Shown: positions 22,652 through 37,300, counted from the first letter of the stretch. The stretch: DNA of 64,000 nt from Marthasterias glacialis (GCA_911728455.2 OU452219.1:15466397-15530396); one strand, 5' to 3'. Notes: generated by a model from the letters alone, not told the origin. Numbers and translations: made by a program.

Positions 22652-24946
22652 GGGGGTTTTACGTTTTTTTGGTTAATACATATTGCTGGCGATGAGGAAA
22701 TTCATGCAGAGTATCTTATCCCATTGACTATTCTTTGTGTTTTCTGTTTTGTGTTTATTTTATATAACCAGTTTTTTGAGGGTGTTACATTTCTGTAAAC
22801 AAAAACTATCATTTATTTTTTTTGTAATATTACACACAAAAAATATTCATCTTCAGTACCAAGAACTGATTCGTTTATAAAATAATTTCAGTGAAAAACA
22901 TCTTGAAATGATTCAGAATTTATCACTGAAACAAATTTAAAAATAGAAAAAAGACACAGATGTAGGTCAATTGAAAAGACCTGACAGGCAAAATTCATGT
23001 GAAAAAAAGTGAAAATAAATGGGTGTGAAAGAACCAGAAAAAGAAAAAACTGCAAAACGCTAAACATTGTGGAGAGAAATTGGAGTTCAAATGGAAGAGA
23101 AACTGCAAAACAATTGATTGTTAACAAAATTATGAATAGGAGCTTGAACAAAACCCTACAAAATTGCCTGTTATTCCTTAGTTGTAGCTAATTTACAGAA
23201 AAGTATGTTTCTAGCCCTATAAAATGGCAGCTACATTTAACTTAAATAAGAAACTGTGTTGTAGGTACAAGGTTTCCACAATTATTGCTCAAAATCATAG
23301 CATAAATTCAGCTAGGTTATGAAGACACACTATCAGTACGACCAAAGTTTTTTTTTAAATGCTCATTCAAAATTAATGCTGTGGAATTTTAAGCCAATGT
23401 TTATTAAGGGTACCGGTACATAGTGATACATAGTAACTGCAGTTGAAAATGCTTAAAATTCTTCACCTGTTCATACTGTATCTTGAAATAAGCGTGGGCA
23501 ATTATTTTCCAGTTGGGATAAACCAAAGGCATTTCTGTGAATGTGTTTTCCTGTCCTTTTAAAAGAACATTTGACATGTAATTTGTATTTCCCAATCTGT
23601 CACTAGAGGGAGAATTGTCGTAGTTGGTTTATAGTTTTTTCGATTGCCTCCCGAATGAATTCATGCCAGATGAAATTCAATGGTAGGAGTCAGTTGGTCA
23701 TGCAAATTTTTCAATTTAACCTTCACCTTTGGTAATTTCTAAGACAATTCTCACCAATGACACATGTTTTTAAATTTCAGTCCTGCAAGTTAAATTCTCA
23801 AAAATTTCTCTTTAACTCCATGACCTACGTCGCCCCACTACATCCTATTCAAATTTCACCCCCCTACCTTACCCCTGCCTGTCCATTACACCAAGACCCC
23901 CACCCCACTAAAAAAAACAATTTCAAACATAAAACTATGGAACAAAGAAAATGTGAGTGTATAATAACGCAAAGTGTTCATTACCCTTGGCCCATATTCC
24001 CACAATAGGATGCAAAATTGGATTCTGTTGGTATAGGTTTTACAGTGTGCTTGAAGTTTATGTAACTACACTCCTCTTTTGTGCTTGCAAGGCCGTTTTT
24101 TGTGGCAGATATCATAATCTTGCCCATTTATTTTGGAAGCAGGCTGTTTTTATTGATCTCTTTGTATTTTATCACTGCTATTAGGCATTATCCTGTGTGT
24201 ATAGTGGTTAGAAATAAACGCATAAATCATTTCTCTAAAATCTAGATGAAATAGTCCTGTATTAGTTTGGCACTTTTAAGAAACCTGTTTACTTTTTTTA
24301 AGTATCCATCAATGTTTTACATTTTTATGCATTTTTAAATAGGGAAGCAATTTTTTAGAATACTAACGGATAAAGTGGCGTAGGCCTATACTTTCAATGT
24401 GTGTTTGTTGGCAAGGTTACTTGGTTTTGTTTTAAGAAATCAAGGTTGTCACACTCACTCAAACTGTCATTTCCCACAAATATTTTGGAGTTTGTGTTTG
24501 AAGAATGTAGAGGAATGCTTTTAAAAAGTGGAAGCTGAAAACTGGGGAAGAGTCGTATTCCGTAAACCAAGAATAAAAATCACAGGTTCGTTTCACTTTG
24601 TACTTAGGTGGATTCATTCTGAGAAAGTTTAGAGGATACAGAAGAATGTTATTAAAAAGTAGTAATACAAACTTTTTGAAACATGGGAATTGTGTAATGC
24701 ACTGAAAGGCACCTGTACTTTTGTTCATGTGACTAGGCTTGGCCCATAGTGGCTAACAGCACACCCTTGGGGCTTGTCATAGCCTTTTCTTAAGTCACAC
24801 TGGCAATCCAGAATCTCCAACTTGAAGGAAGACACGAAAGCGAGTGTTTCTTATCAAAGTGACACCCCTACATATTTCATCTGACTGATTGACCTTCTCT
24901 TCCCAACAAGCAGAGCTATTACTCCAGTGCTCCATTACCACAGCAT

Positions 24947-24994
24947 CAGCGGCTGCTTGGGCTGCGCAAGCAGCGGCTGCCTGGGCTGCGGGTG
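24947..24994. repeat. Tandem duplication of a 24-bp GC-rich unit
   Basis: The unit starting CAGCGGCTGC at 24947-24970 is repeated at 24971-24994 with four differences. It is unusually GC-rich for this region. A short open frame crosses it but is not supported as coding. Confidence 0.75.
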
Positions 24995-27769
24995 TGCATC
25001 CTCAGTAGAAAACGGCGAGCTTCATCGGCAGTCTGTGTGCTACCCCCCAATAGTACAGGTTATTGTTGCTGTAGCCTTGTATCTTAGCCATGTTATTTCA
25101 TCAGTGTTTGCACCGCTGGCCAGCGGCTTCAGAGAGTTGCATTTCCTCAGTAGATTGAATATTATGCAACCCATGGCAATGGATTAAACTCCTTTGGTTT
25201 TCTAAAGGCAGGCATAGTAGATTTGGTAGCTTCCTTCGGGCGGGCTGACTACTTCTCTGTTATCCCAGGCAGGCCATTAGTTGCGTTTTTTCTCGTGCCT
25301 GGTTCTGAAGCATTGTTGGGCCGGGGAAACTACTATCTGCTGTGGCAATAAGTAAACCCCAACAAAAGAACCTTTCACTGGTATCCCCTTCGGTTGGGAC
25401 AAATGTCAGATTCTGTTAACAATGAATCACCATACAGCAGGATTGGTATAATTCTGACAAGGTTATTAATTATGTCGGTGGAGCGGTACTTTTGTGTTTT
25501 CAGAAGGGTAGAGTATGAGGGAGAAGGGGGGGGGTAAGGGATTCAATGCAGCCATTTTTAGATAGTGTTAATTTTATTGGATGTATTACAATGCTAGCAG
25601 CCGGGCTAAATAGAAAGTGCAGATCAGAAAAGTTGACCTCCTGCAAGTTCCTATAGCGCTTTAGAATCAACAGTTGAATAGATCCTTTGGTTTAAAACGT
25701 CCATTTGCAAGTGCTGGTCTTTCAACAAGCTGTTAGTAACAACAGCTATTCAGTGAGCTTTGTCAAAAAGTTGTGGATGAAAGAAACTGTATATAATTTA
25801 CTCTAGAAAAATGGGCTTTACCTTCAGGATTGCTACAAGGCTTTTTCAAGGTAAGAAACTTCTTGAAATGAGACTGTGTGATGTAAATGCCTTTACAGAC
25901 ACGGTTCAGCTTCGGTTATTCTTCAAAATCCAAATGATTGATTTAGTGTCAAACTGTTCTGTTGCCAGCTGATGATGACAGCACTTTTCCCTCAAAAAAA
26001 CTTTGGCGTGAGCAATGAAGGGATAGGCTTTGTATTTCTTAACCTTTTCACGTTTGCATTTCTAAAAAATTAACGTGCCTCCGCGTGGTATTGTTCTCTG
26101 AACTTTTCGGAGCTTCCAAGGTAATTATTATTATTTGGGGAGGAGTATCATTGTCACAATCAAACCTTGGCTGAATGAAGTTAATGACAACAAATGTTAT
26201 CATAAAATGCACTGGGATTTTTTCTTTCTCTTTTGAGAAATTATGAAGTGTCTTACCATGAATAGGCCTGAACTCTTGCCATAAGCCACGGCCGATAATC
26301 TGCCATGGTATGCTGGAATCTTAGACTTGCGTCCCTAATGCCGAATACAGTGAAAGACAATGGTGGCAGGATATTGACGGCTCATAATCTTTGTTTGTAT
26401 AACAAAAGGATGGAGGTCTGGAATTGGGAATTACACAATATCCCCCCAGAAAAAGGGGGGAAAAGAGCTGAGCGCGGTATAGGTGCATGCCTGTGCACGC
26501 TACACAATGGACTGTCCGGGGGCGTGTTAACAGGTCTGCTGGTCATCTGACCGCAACCAAAAGAGGACACTTCGAAGTTGTACCGTGCGTTTATACACGT
26601 CGACCGTATTTCTACCTGGAAATTTTGTTTGTTCAGAGGCTACACTTCAACCAACGTAAAGTGGTTAATTTTGGAAACGAATTGTGGAGAAGAATGATTA
26701 CACAAATTTTGAACAGCATTTTTACATTTTGTGTCTTTATAAATCAATGTAATGAGCGGGATGTATCATTGATTAGTGAACAGGACTTATGTTCTTTGGC
26801 AATGCATTTTTTTCTCTATTGAGTTCAATTCAGGCAATATCTTTTTCTTTTTTCTTTTTTTATCAAGAATAAAATAGTTTGCATCTCGCTGGGAACGAGA
26901 TAGATAAGGATAAATTTAGTGCAGCTTCTTAAATGTCACCGTTTGACATGAAAAGACAATCTTGATCACTGGCACCATATATGGTTAGCTACCCACAAGT
27001 TTAAGATAAATCTATAGGGGAGAATCATTGTAGAAGAAAAAGATCTTGAAAATTGTTTCCGTTTGAGTGCCAGATCTCCACACATACCACTTAATGTAGA
27101 CCACACACCGGCTCAACTGCAACCAAGAACATCAAGGTGAAATGGAGTCGGCCCTTCTGGCCATAAACCTGCTGATTGTTTACAGAAAGAACGTTGAGAT
27201 ACTTGTTTGTCTTCGCCTCCTAGACGCCACCGTTTGTTTTCCTTGCTGCCACAGTGTCTTAGACCTTTCCTCAAGTTCGGCCATGTTTCTTTTTCTTCGG
27301 TTTGTTCTTCTTTCACTTTGGTTTCTTAAACGGACCCAGATTTTTCCAGTGTGGTTATGAACCTTGGAAAAGTGCTATGACCGAGACTCGCCCATTGGAA
27401 GAGCCCAGAAGTATAACTAAAACACAGATCGTCTTACTTGACCGGGGAGGGCTTTTAGCTACTAATACCATTTTTGGGTTGCTGCCCTCTGCCCTCCTAT
27501 CTTTAACTGCCTGGAAAAGTGCAGAGCTCCTGCCTTCTGGGCCTCTCTTGATGATGACGGGAAAAAGTTTTGTGGGACCTCCCAACTCAAAAGACTTGAA
27601 CGAGTCCTTGAAAAAAATTGGAAACGTGATGGTTTCAATAATAAGTGTATTTGGATAATCATCTTTATCGTTACTGACTTCCAAGATGACATACTATCAG
27701 GTTCATTTTTATGATATTAAAATTCTTCCCTTATTAATTGTATATTTTATAATCAATGTAGTTATCCCC

Positions 27770-28018
27770 ATCATTGCGATCATCCTAATCATTGCAGTGA
27801 TCCTCATCATTGCGATCATCCTCATTATTGCAATGATCCTCATCATTGCAATCATCCCCATCATTGCAATCACCCTCATTATTGCGATCACCCTCATTGC
27901 GATCATCCCCATCATTGCGATCACCCTCATTATTGCGATCACCCTCATCATTGCGATCATCCTCATCATTGCGATCACCCTCATCATTGCGATCATCCTC
28001 ATCATTGTAATTACCCCC
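27770..28018. repeat. 18-bp minisatellite, 14 units
   Basis: Thirteen 18-bp units and one 15-bp unit of the form ATCATTGCGATCATCCTC run head to tail (249 bp in total), with T/C and G/A variation between units. Because the unit length is a multiple of three and the units lack stops, it creates long open frames on both strands (Ile/Ala/Leu-rich on plus, Asn/Asp/Glu/Arg-rich or Met/Arg-rich on minus). These are repeat artefacts rather than genes. Confidence 0.92.
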
Positions 28019-31000
28019 ATAAACCATGCTATTAATGCACTATGTTTATGTCAGTTACAGCCCTGTTTCATTTTCTCTGGTCATTATTGTGATATGTAAG
28101 TCCACCTGCAGTACACTTTCTTAGTATTCAATACCCCTTCCGATGTGATTGAAATACAAGCGAGTCCCTGGCTGCCTTGCTTCTTCACATTTTGTTCCTA
28201 TTCTACAGATCTTCTTAAAACCGCAATCTCTTTAATACCTTGAACAATAGTTGCCAAAACAAATTCATTTGCAGACAATCCCCAATCCTGTTGCCAACAC
28301 AACACAGGTGCCAGTGCACTCCTGGGGCTGTAAGATTTTCTCCAACCTTTGACCCGCACTGATTACTTCAGTCTGTTAACAAGTGCAACTTTCTGGTGGG
28401 AGTGCAGAACTAAAGACGGCTCAAACTGTTATTCTTAGACAAACTTCACAAAGACTCCGTTCCCACCTCTCCTCAGAAGAAAAGTTAGGTTCAACAGCTG
28501 AATTAGAAAATATTTTATGATTGGATTGGAAGAAGTAGATTTGTTTTGTAGCATCATTTGAATATGTCATCCATTATAAAAGAGAGCACTATCAGAGAGA
28601 GGTGAATAGTTTTGAAATAATTTTGACAATTCATTTGTGATTTTCTTTTCTTTCTTTTTTTCAATTATGAGATGCTGTTAATTCGTACAAAAACCAATGT
28701 GGTACTTTGTTGCTTTACATTTTACCCTCTTTAAGCCAGTAGTAGGCCTACTTGGTTTGTTTTAAGCTTTAAACTGTATATATTTTTCGTACTTGATTGT
28801 GAATGTAGCAACTGCAATACTTATTGAAGACGAGGTGACAGATAGAGGGCACTCATACATACAACCATGTCAAAACAGACCTCAGCTTAAGTGAGATCCA
28901 CCTAGTCAGTCCGTCTGCATGGTGCATTGCACTTTCCCGCCCTCCTCCCCAAACCCCCCCTACCAGTCAACCTCCCCATTTTCTATCGGTTTAACAGAGC
29001 TCAGAGCCTGCTGGCCTGAATCTGGCTATATCCCAGAAAATCAGCCTGCCAGGCACAGAACCAGTGTTGAATACAGTCGAGTAGTCATCGTACTAGCAGT
29101 CGTGCAGAACCAGTTCACCATTGACCAGATGGCTTTCATAGTCTTGGTTTTTAAAAAAGGGTCTGAGGTAGGCTGGGGAAAGGTTGTATAGAGATGTAGG
29201 GAAGGTAGAAGCTTGTGAAATACATGAGCAAAGCTCAGTAGCGTGACACAAACATGCAAGCAGCACCAATTTGCTGGGTGAATTCCACCTGGGGGCGAAC
29301 AGAGCAGATTGCTTTAGATCACGCCATCGCCAGTGGAGCTAGCATCCATCCACTGTTGATGTGCTCGGATCGAAGCATAAAGGCAGAGCAGCGGCTTAAA
29401 CCCGGTGATGGAGAATTAGCCTGAAAAAGGCCGGCTCCGTGCAGAGCCACCATTTGATGTAGAATTGGACCCTTGTCAAGGAAAGCCTTATCTGGTCGAT
29501 CGGGCCCCGCGCTAAAAGGCAGGACCTTTTTTAAAAACTCTTTATTCCATGTGGTGAAATGTTGAGACAAAAAAAAAAATACTCATAGGGCTTTTCCGTT
29601 TTATTCAATACAACCATTTGGTTACACTGTGAACCAAACAACAGCAGCCAAAACAATCGCCCATTGCTAGTTTTGTAATGCAAAAGTGTTGTGTGTGTAT
29701 GTGTGAAGTAATCTGACTCAATGCCTCGTGTAATTATCTTGTAACTCATTCCATTTAAATCTGAAAACAGGCTGATGTCATAACATTTTACCATTAAATA
29801 CGCCTGGGAGACAAAAACCACTCTGTTTATCTTTGCAATGGTGCCAAGTCCCTCTTTGTCGTCTGAGCGGAACACAAGTTCACGGTCACTACATTTTGAG
29901 AAATATCCTCCGCTGAACAATGCCACTGACCTAGCCTCACAACTAATTGCTCTCTGCAGTAAGTAGCAAGTCTTAAATTAATGACATGTCCACATAATCT
30001 GAGACATACAGTTAAGCTGTTGCTCGATTGTACAACCTCCTTAACTCATGAATAATTCAAGAGTTGTATGTAGATTCATATACTTATCTTTAATTTATTC
30101 ATTGGATTTTAGGGGCGATCCAAAGGACCAGTAATCTCTGTCAGCTTGCTCGGCATCCATTGGGGACCTTATCAAAAGTGCAAAATCTGTCTCCATATTT
30201 CTCAATTCAGAGTTGATACACCAGTGTAAAACTGTTGGAAAATGGTGACATTGAATGTTTGTTGAAGGGATGGGTTTGTTTGCTTTAAAAAAAAAAACTA
30301 ATAAAGGTTCTTTCATGTCTGTCTGTCTTTTCCTTTTTTAATTTTTTTGTTTAACCTTTTATAATTTGTTTTTCCTGGACATCATTCTTGTTTCATCATC
30401 CCCTTTAAGTTTCATTGAGTGAGAACTGTTTTCAGGTTGAGTGACGAATCTGCGCAAAATACTGACGAAAATGTAAATTGACTGATGGTTAATTAAACAG
30501 GGAGGCGGTCTATTTAAATGGAAATCTAGAGGAATTTTCTTTTATTTTGTTCTCAGTGAATACCAGACAGCTGACATGAAATAGCACAAATCCTTTAAAC
30601 AATCGAACAATAATCCCCACATTTTTCAAGAATATCTTGAAGAGAAACACAGATGGTTTGTCTACATTCTTCATCTAAGGGGTCAGAGTATCCCCACTCC
30701 TTAGAAAGAAAACAACCAAGATTACAAAAATCCACTGGAGGATACTTCTGCGAAATCCATTATGGGGTGTCCTTAGAATCAGATATGACCATATTTTATT
30801 TTAGCCCTTGGGCAAAATGCCCCAAGGTTCTCTTATCAGATATTGTGCTTGCATGACAAACTTCCCCCATGCTCTACATGGCTTCTTTGTATCGGCACCT
30901 ACACACTGCCCTTGTAATGAATTATGGCATGACCTACGAACATTTTCAGGAAACCAAAGTAATTTTGCCGTCTGGCCCGCTTGTCTTTTTTGCCCCAATC

Positions 31001-31960
31001 AAGTTGGTCATCGCAGTTCCTTTTAATGATGGGACAATATTCTCACACTTGTTATTCTGTTTGATTATGTCTGCAACGTTAGACAAAGCAAAAAGCAGTA
31101 AACGTTCGGTCGGCATTGTGTGTTCCACTTGATTGAGAAAGAGTCTTAGTGTGTGTGTGTGATGTCATCTGAAGCTAGAAACAAAACAAAAAAACAGCTA
31201 GTTCCACATGGATGCAGAGCCATCAAGTGAAGCCAAATCCGCCGTCACAGATGGTGCTTATTTGACTATATCGGGGACAGTCGTGTTAATTGTCTTTCCT
31301 TGTAGCCTTCCCCCATCTTCCCTCTCCTGTTGGTCAGCCCTGTACACCCTAATGTACTCTGTCCACTGGTTGGACCGACACGTGTTAGTCAAGTAGCCAA
31401 GATCTAAATTACTGGATCAAGGTCGTTAGTCATGTCTGGTGTTTGATCGCTGATGCGTTAACTCCTAATCTCTTTTGCACTTTGTTTAGAGGGTTTCTCT
31501 CTCCTAGGAGATGTCCAGAGAATAATTATGAAATTGTTGGATTGGTTACACTTACTATGAGGAAACAAAATATTGAAACTGATGTGTGAACATTTAGGAT
31601 TACTGGGTACTACTGGCATGGTAACCAAAATCAGTTTATTAAAGGAAACTTTTAAATAATTGTTAATTATATCAGTAAATTATAGTATTGACAAACCAAC
31701 AGATTCTTGTTCATTGCAATAAGGGATCTGAATCAATTTCAAGATGCAATGTGCCTAGTATTTTATTTCCAACCTCAAAAGAAGATGGTTTTTGTGACTG
31801 ATAACTAATCAATGTTTTTTACTGCACTTTCTCATAAATTGAATCAAAAAGTCACCTTTTTGGGGGGAGTTGTCTGTGAGGACGACATTGTTAAAGCTTT
31901 TATTACTGAAACAAAGGATGTTATTCATTAATTGCAAAAATAAATATCAAACAATCTGTA

Positions 31961-32062
31961 GGGCCCAATTCTTGGCCCTGCTTACCACAAAATTCTGCAC
32001 TTAGGGAGCCCTTTGAAGTGCTTAGTTCTATTCGGAATATTTAAGCGCAGATTTCTGGGCCC
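31961..32062. mobile_element. Decayed MITE-like element with GGGCCCA ends
   Basis: The left end GGGCCCAATTCTTGGCCCTG and the reverse complement of the right end, GGGCCCAGAAATCTGCGCTT, share GGGCCCA. Inner segments also resemble each other (AAAATTCTGCACTTAG and AGAAATCTGCGCTTAA). I believe similar GGGCCCAATT...GCTTA foldback repeats are common in echinoderm genomes; this is from memory and unverified. No target duplication was found. Confidence 0.4.
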
Positions 32063-33410
32063 AGAACAGGAGCAAAAAGTTTGGAATCTCTGCATGGTTG
32101 TGGATAGGTATGGGTTTGGTTTGAAGAAGCTCAGAGCAAGCGCATTGGAACTTTAGTCCTCTTGTAAGAGCAGCATTCAATAAATCATATTTAGCGTAAT
32201 GTACTGCAAGCCAAAAACCCAGAATAAAGCATCTTAAGAAATTCACTCCTAAAGGTCTTCTTGTCTCACATCCTTGTCATCATTGTCACGAGTATCAATC
32301 TTAAATTGCCTTTTCTGGAGAATTTTCAGGCCATGCGTCTAATCTTGCAGTATGAATAATTTATGGATTTCTCCCGGCAATTAGCAATGATGGAAGTCCC
32401 TTGAGCAGACTCAACATTGTCTTAAGAGGTTTTAGCATTCATCATTCCATAAAAAAAAGAAGGGGGAAAAAGCTGACTGTCAAGATCATTGTCATTTTCA
32501 ACTTCCTATTAATTCCGCCTACCCAGCTCAGCAAAGTGTGTCTAGACGCTTATTAGGTTTCAATTTGATATTAGGCTTTTGCAATTTGCTCTTATTGCGG
32601 TGAACATTAATTTATCCTGAAAGGCCCATGATATTACTTCAGAAAACAATATTAAGCCATTAGTACGCAGAGAGAGGAGTCAATGTTTATTTGTTATGCT
32701 CCTTTCTTTTCACAATTTGTTCTTCATGTGAAAGAAGAGGGTCGACCACTGTTGTTGTAGTTGTGTTCCAGGTGTTTTTATGCTACCGCAGTTGTACAGT
32801 TTGCTGGCTATGAAAGAAAACAATCTTTTAGTTTGTTTTTATTCCATGCAGCAATACTTACGTAAATGTCACAGTGATTTTTCTGAACATGACGTCATTA
32901 CCTTAGCTCTATAATACAACCGAACATTTATGAGTCACCAACAATGCCTCGGAAATTTCACTTGACTTCCTCGTCATTCTATTATCATTGAACTCGGATG
33001 CAACACCAATTGACTCAGTTGGCCTCTAACAGATCGCATCGGACGCATGATCAATCGTGAACAAATGGGAAGGGGGGGGTGGGGAATATGTGGAACCAAG
33101 TGTAGAGGATATATGAAGTACGTTATTAACAGACTGAATTGATCCTGGGATGAGTCTTCTCTAGCCATACTTGTAATCCAGCTGCCAGGCTCAATTGTCA
33201 GAGGTTGCAGTGACCTCCCCGGATTGGCTTGTAATGAAATGATCCAGAGTCCAAAGCCATTATCAGGAATTGAATGTCCCTCAACATCACAGAAGTGGCA
33301 CATCAAGAGTGTGTGTATGGGTGTATGGTCAGAGCTTGTGGTTGGAATGCTCTTTCAGTTGCCATTTTTCTTTTCTTTTTTTAAGTTGGACAAAATTTGT
33401 AGGGGGTTTT

Positions 33411-33702
33411 CAGTGGCGTAACTAATGGGGGTGCACGTGCCCCCCCCCCAACTGATGCCCATGCCCCCCCCCCCAATTTGAAATCTGGACTTTTGAGATT
33501 AAAAATTACCATAACAAAATGTTACATTTTATGAGCTTTATGTAGTGATTTTATGTTGTTTTACCTCAACACATCAGAAGAATGCTGGATAGGGGTTTGT
33601 TTAGGAAAAATACAAACGGAAACTACAGTTTTAATTTGGCAAAAGTGACCCCCTAGGAACAATGGTGGGCCCCCTTAAAATTTTACCCTAGTTACGGCAC
33701 TG
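33411..33702. mobile_element. hAT-type MITE (non-autonomous DNA transposon), 292 bp
   Basis: The ends CAGTGGCGTAACTA and TAGTTACGGCACTG are inverted repeats with one mismatch. They are flanked on both sides by the identical 8-bp target duplication GGGGTTTT (33403-33410 and 33703-33710). CAGTG-type ends with an 8-bp duplication are the hallmark of hAT elements. The interior has two long C runs near the left end (33440-33449 and 33464-33474) and AT-rich filler, with no transposase. The perfect target duplication suggests a fairly recent insertion. Confidence 0.92.
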
Positions 33703-34328
33703 GGGGTTTTACCAGATATGATTGTATTTTAGAGGAAGGATGTGTCAAAAAATGGCTCAAAGTTTTCTTTGAAGTGATATATGTTTTAAGTGTTATAATG
33801 TGTGAATGAATATGAAGTATTTTACCAGATGCAATATTCATCTGGTTAGGATAAATTTATTATAACTGTTCACCCTTTTTAGTTACTAAGAGTTAACAGA
33901 ACTAGATGAGTGAAAACAGATTGTTTCAATTTGTTTTTCCTTTTGTTATTGTTCTTTTTTAAGTTGATCGCAGCGAGAAATTAATTTGAAATTCTACAGA
34001 CGTCTCGTGACTCCCCCATGAAAAATGACATCGAAGCCAATGCACTTCTATTTTTGTATCTTTACATGTAAATTGGCTAACAATTATTGTTTGAAATGCT
34101 GCTTTATGCATAAGGGGCTATTTTGACAATGGTGTAAGAAAACTGATAATCATGATTCAGAAGAGATGAGTTACATCAGAATGGCACATCTGGTGTTGAT
34201 CAGTATACCTACCAACCCACCCATAAACACATTTTGAGGATAGCATAAGTGCTGGGGATATTTCATGACTGCCAGAGAGCGGTCAGATTAAACCAGAAAC
34301 ATTACCTCAATATTGTGGAATGCCGTGT

Positions 34329-34341
34329 CCCCCCCCCCCCC
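34329..34341. repeat. Poly-C run (13 C)
   Basis: A homopolymer C tract. Similar runs lie at 10202-10212, 13997-14008, 19279-19294 and 40047-40060. Confidence 0.85.
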
Positions 34342-37300
34342 TGATCAAACGGTTTGCTAGTTGCCTTCATGTTAGGCAACCCTAAGGCTTAATATACAAT
34401 TAATAAGGCGACCTGATCTGAGTAACGCTAATAAGTACCCGATGGCAATGGTGGTACCATGGCTGGATAAGTCATCGGAGACCCGGTGTGCACTGGGCGA
34501 CTCCGCAGGATGCCCGGCTCGGAAAAATACCTTGTTCGTGCTTTTGGTCCCAAATTCCATTGCAGCTGGCTGAGGCTGGACAGACATGCCCTGCAGTGGG
34601 CTGTCAGTGAGGGAAGGAGAGGACATCTTGAAAATCGGTGTAGCAGTGGGGGTATGGGTAGAGACAAGGTGTTTGTGTATGTGGTTTGGAGAGACTCTTA
34701 GGCCGCAGTGTGCAGGAATGGCATCAGTCATACTGGAACAAAGGTATTGTGATGGATTTGTTTAGCTAATCGTGGTGAATAACAAGGGGTGTGGGGTAAT
34801 GGCTCGGTGTGTGTATGGGTGTGTGTATGTGTGAGATGATTTAAATTAGAAATGCTGATTGGCTGATCAATCTTGTTTCTCATCTATAGACAGGTCAGGG
34901 AAGGCTCATCAGCTACACCTTTTTCTTTGGTGTACAATGTATGTCCTCTGTACATGTATCAATCCCTGTGTGTTTTCGGAAACTACTTTGTTTCACTCAC
35001 CAGATATGTATGCACATCTGGTTTTGCCATTTTTTAATTGATGTTTTTTTTTTGTTTTTTCCCCACTGGTCAATGTGGCACCAGTTCAATACTATACTTG
35101 CTTTGGAATTACGATGGAGTCAGGAAAAGGTTTTCCGGGAAATACGTAAATGGTGGATCGGTTATGTAATGACAAGTGCAGACCTTAAATTTGTTTAGGT
35201 TTGTAGAACCATCACAGGTTTTTTTCTGCCATATCTTTTGCCGTTTGATGTTTGGGGTGTGTAAACGAATGGGTACTACCTGAATTTTGTTTTGTGTTTT
35301 CTTGCTCAGCATCTCTAATATGGTTGTGATTTGCAACATCCTGTGAAGTTATCATGCCCAGCATCTTGTCAATCTTAAGAATGTTTGAAGTTAAAATAAT
35401 TTACCATCCTGGGTTACAGTTGATTCATTATGCTAGAAATGAGGGCACTAAGAAATCAGGGTGGTACAATAAAATAAACATAAGTTTACACATACTTATC
35501 TCTGTGTACTTAATGATTGATATAAAGTTTTGATTTATTTACAGGCATTTTCCCCTGAGGTTTTCATTTCCTCTGAATTGACTGTAACATATCAAACTTT
35601 TTACCTCATGTTCAGTCATAAGTCTTCATGCCAATTTCAGCCCCTCCTTTAAAAAAGGTGGAAATTCTTTATCTCTTATCAATTTGTGCACACATGTTGT
35701 GTGAAGTTAACTCAAAATGTCATTTTAACACATTTTTCACAGCAGGATATACTTTATGGTTCCTTTGGGATAGTTTATTTTCGTGTGTCATCATTGAGGT
35801 TGACTATCTTAATAAGTCAGAGAAATATCTAATTCCCTGTTTATGAAAATTTACAAAAGCATGTCCCAATAAAACGGAATGCTGTTAAACTTTAGAAGAA
35901 GGGGGGGAAAAACAGAGGGAAAAGGCGCTGAGTAACGCTGTTTTGCATGTACCCAATTAGAGCAGACTTTCTATCTAAATCAGCCATGCATTATGCAATA
36001 GATAGAATCAGAGTCTATACCTAAGGTTTACATCACTCTACATAATTGTTCAGACTGCCGTAATTGCCTGCCAATGACTAATACCAGCAATTTTCCTACT
36101 GGGCCAAGAGTCAACTTATCGCACATCTTTCGGCTGTGTATTTTTAGCTGCGTACGTTTCCGCATTTGCAACGTACAAGCATGGATGGAGACATTATATA
36201 TGTTGGCCTCGGAATAGGTTGTAATTTCCCCTTCTCTTCACTCACTTGATCACTAGACACATTTTCTGACTTGGACTAAATGGAGTTTTTCACTTCACAC
36301 CGTGTTTCTCTGAATTAAATCATGTTCAGCTATTATGTTGTTCAAAGACAGTCTAAGAGTAAAAAGAAAGGAAAAAAAAGAGAAAAAAAAAATACGGGAG
36401 GAAAAATGCTTATTGGTTTTGACATCAGCAACAAAGCCATCGTGTTTTGCAGTGCTGCAACTCCCCACAAATCAACTCATCATTCCTCAAGCCCTGCAGG
36501 CCTGTTATCTACCCACAAACTATTGACTATGTCTGGCCAGTTTCAGCCAAATTTAGTTTACAACGTGTTTCTTCACTGATGTTTTTGCCGTACACCAAGT
36601 CCCCAAATGCAACATTTTAATGACACCCTATGAAGCAAGAAGGGAGTACAGTGATTCAGTTGGGGGAGCGTGCTATCAAGCGCACTGTGCCACGGCATTA
36701 CAACCAAAAAGCGTGCAGTTATGCACCTGTACTGGACTTAATGTGGCATCTAACCTGAGCTGTCCGAGCCTGTCCTGTTCCCAAGCATTGATGTGCCCCA
36801 AGGGGGCCTTGGTGTACCCCCCTGGGCTTCTTCCAAGGAAAACCATCAGATTGCAGCCAAGTGTACAGGTTTTGACACAGTAGTGATTAATGCTTGCCAC
36901 TTTGTGTTTCTGAGCAGGAAGCCACTGGACCCTGCCTCGCTGACTACAAGAAATTAACGCCATCTTTATTATTCACTCGTTTCTGTCTCTCTTAATGAAC
37001 CGAGCAATTTTATATTTCCAAAATACTTTATTCAGCTTATGTAAATCCTGTGAGAATTTCTAAATAATTAAATTGTTAGTCCATGGAAAACAATTAAAAT
37101 TTAACTTATAACTCATTAAGTTGATGCATTTAAAAAAGATTTTAAATGGACTTTGTAAAAATTTGTAGAACCAGCAGTCTTTAAAAATATTGAGAGTATT
37201 CCTTAGGAGTTGACTCCCGCTGTATTATGTAGATCATGATGAACTGATACAAGAAAGCTCTTAAGTGATGTTGTCATCAAAGGCAAATTACCATAGATAC

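Noticed and set aside
27709-28099. Long open frames rich in Ile/Ala on plus and Asp/Asn or Met/Arg on minus
   Set aside because: They are produced by the stop-free 18-bp minisatellite; no start context, splice sites or homology.
29531-29926. 131-codon minus-strand frame with a protein-like segment (SDDKEGLGTIAKINRVVF)
   Set aside because: Unrecognised, no convincing exon boundaries, and its end runs into poly-A sequence; kept only as a note.
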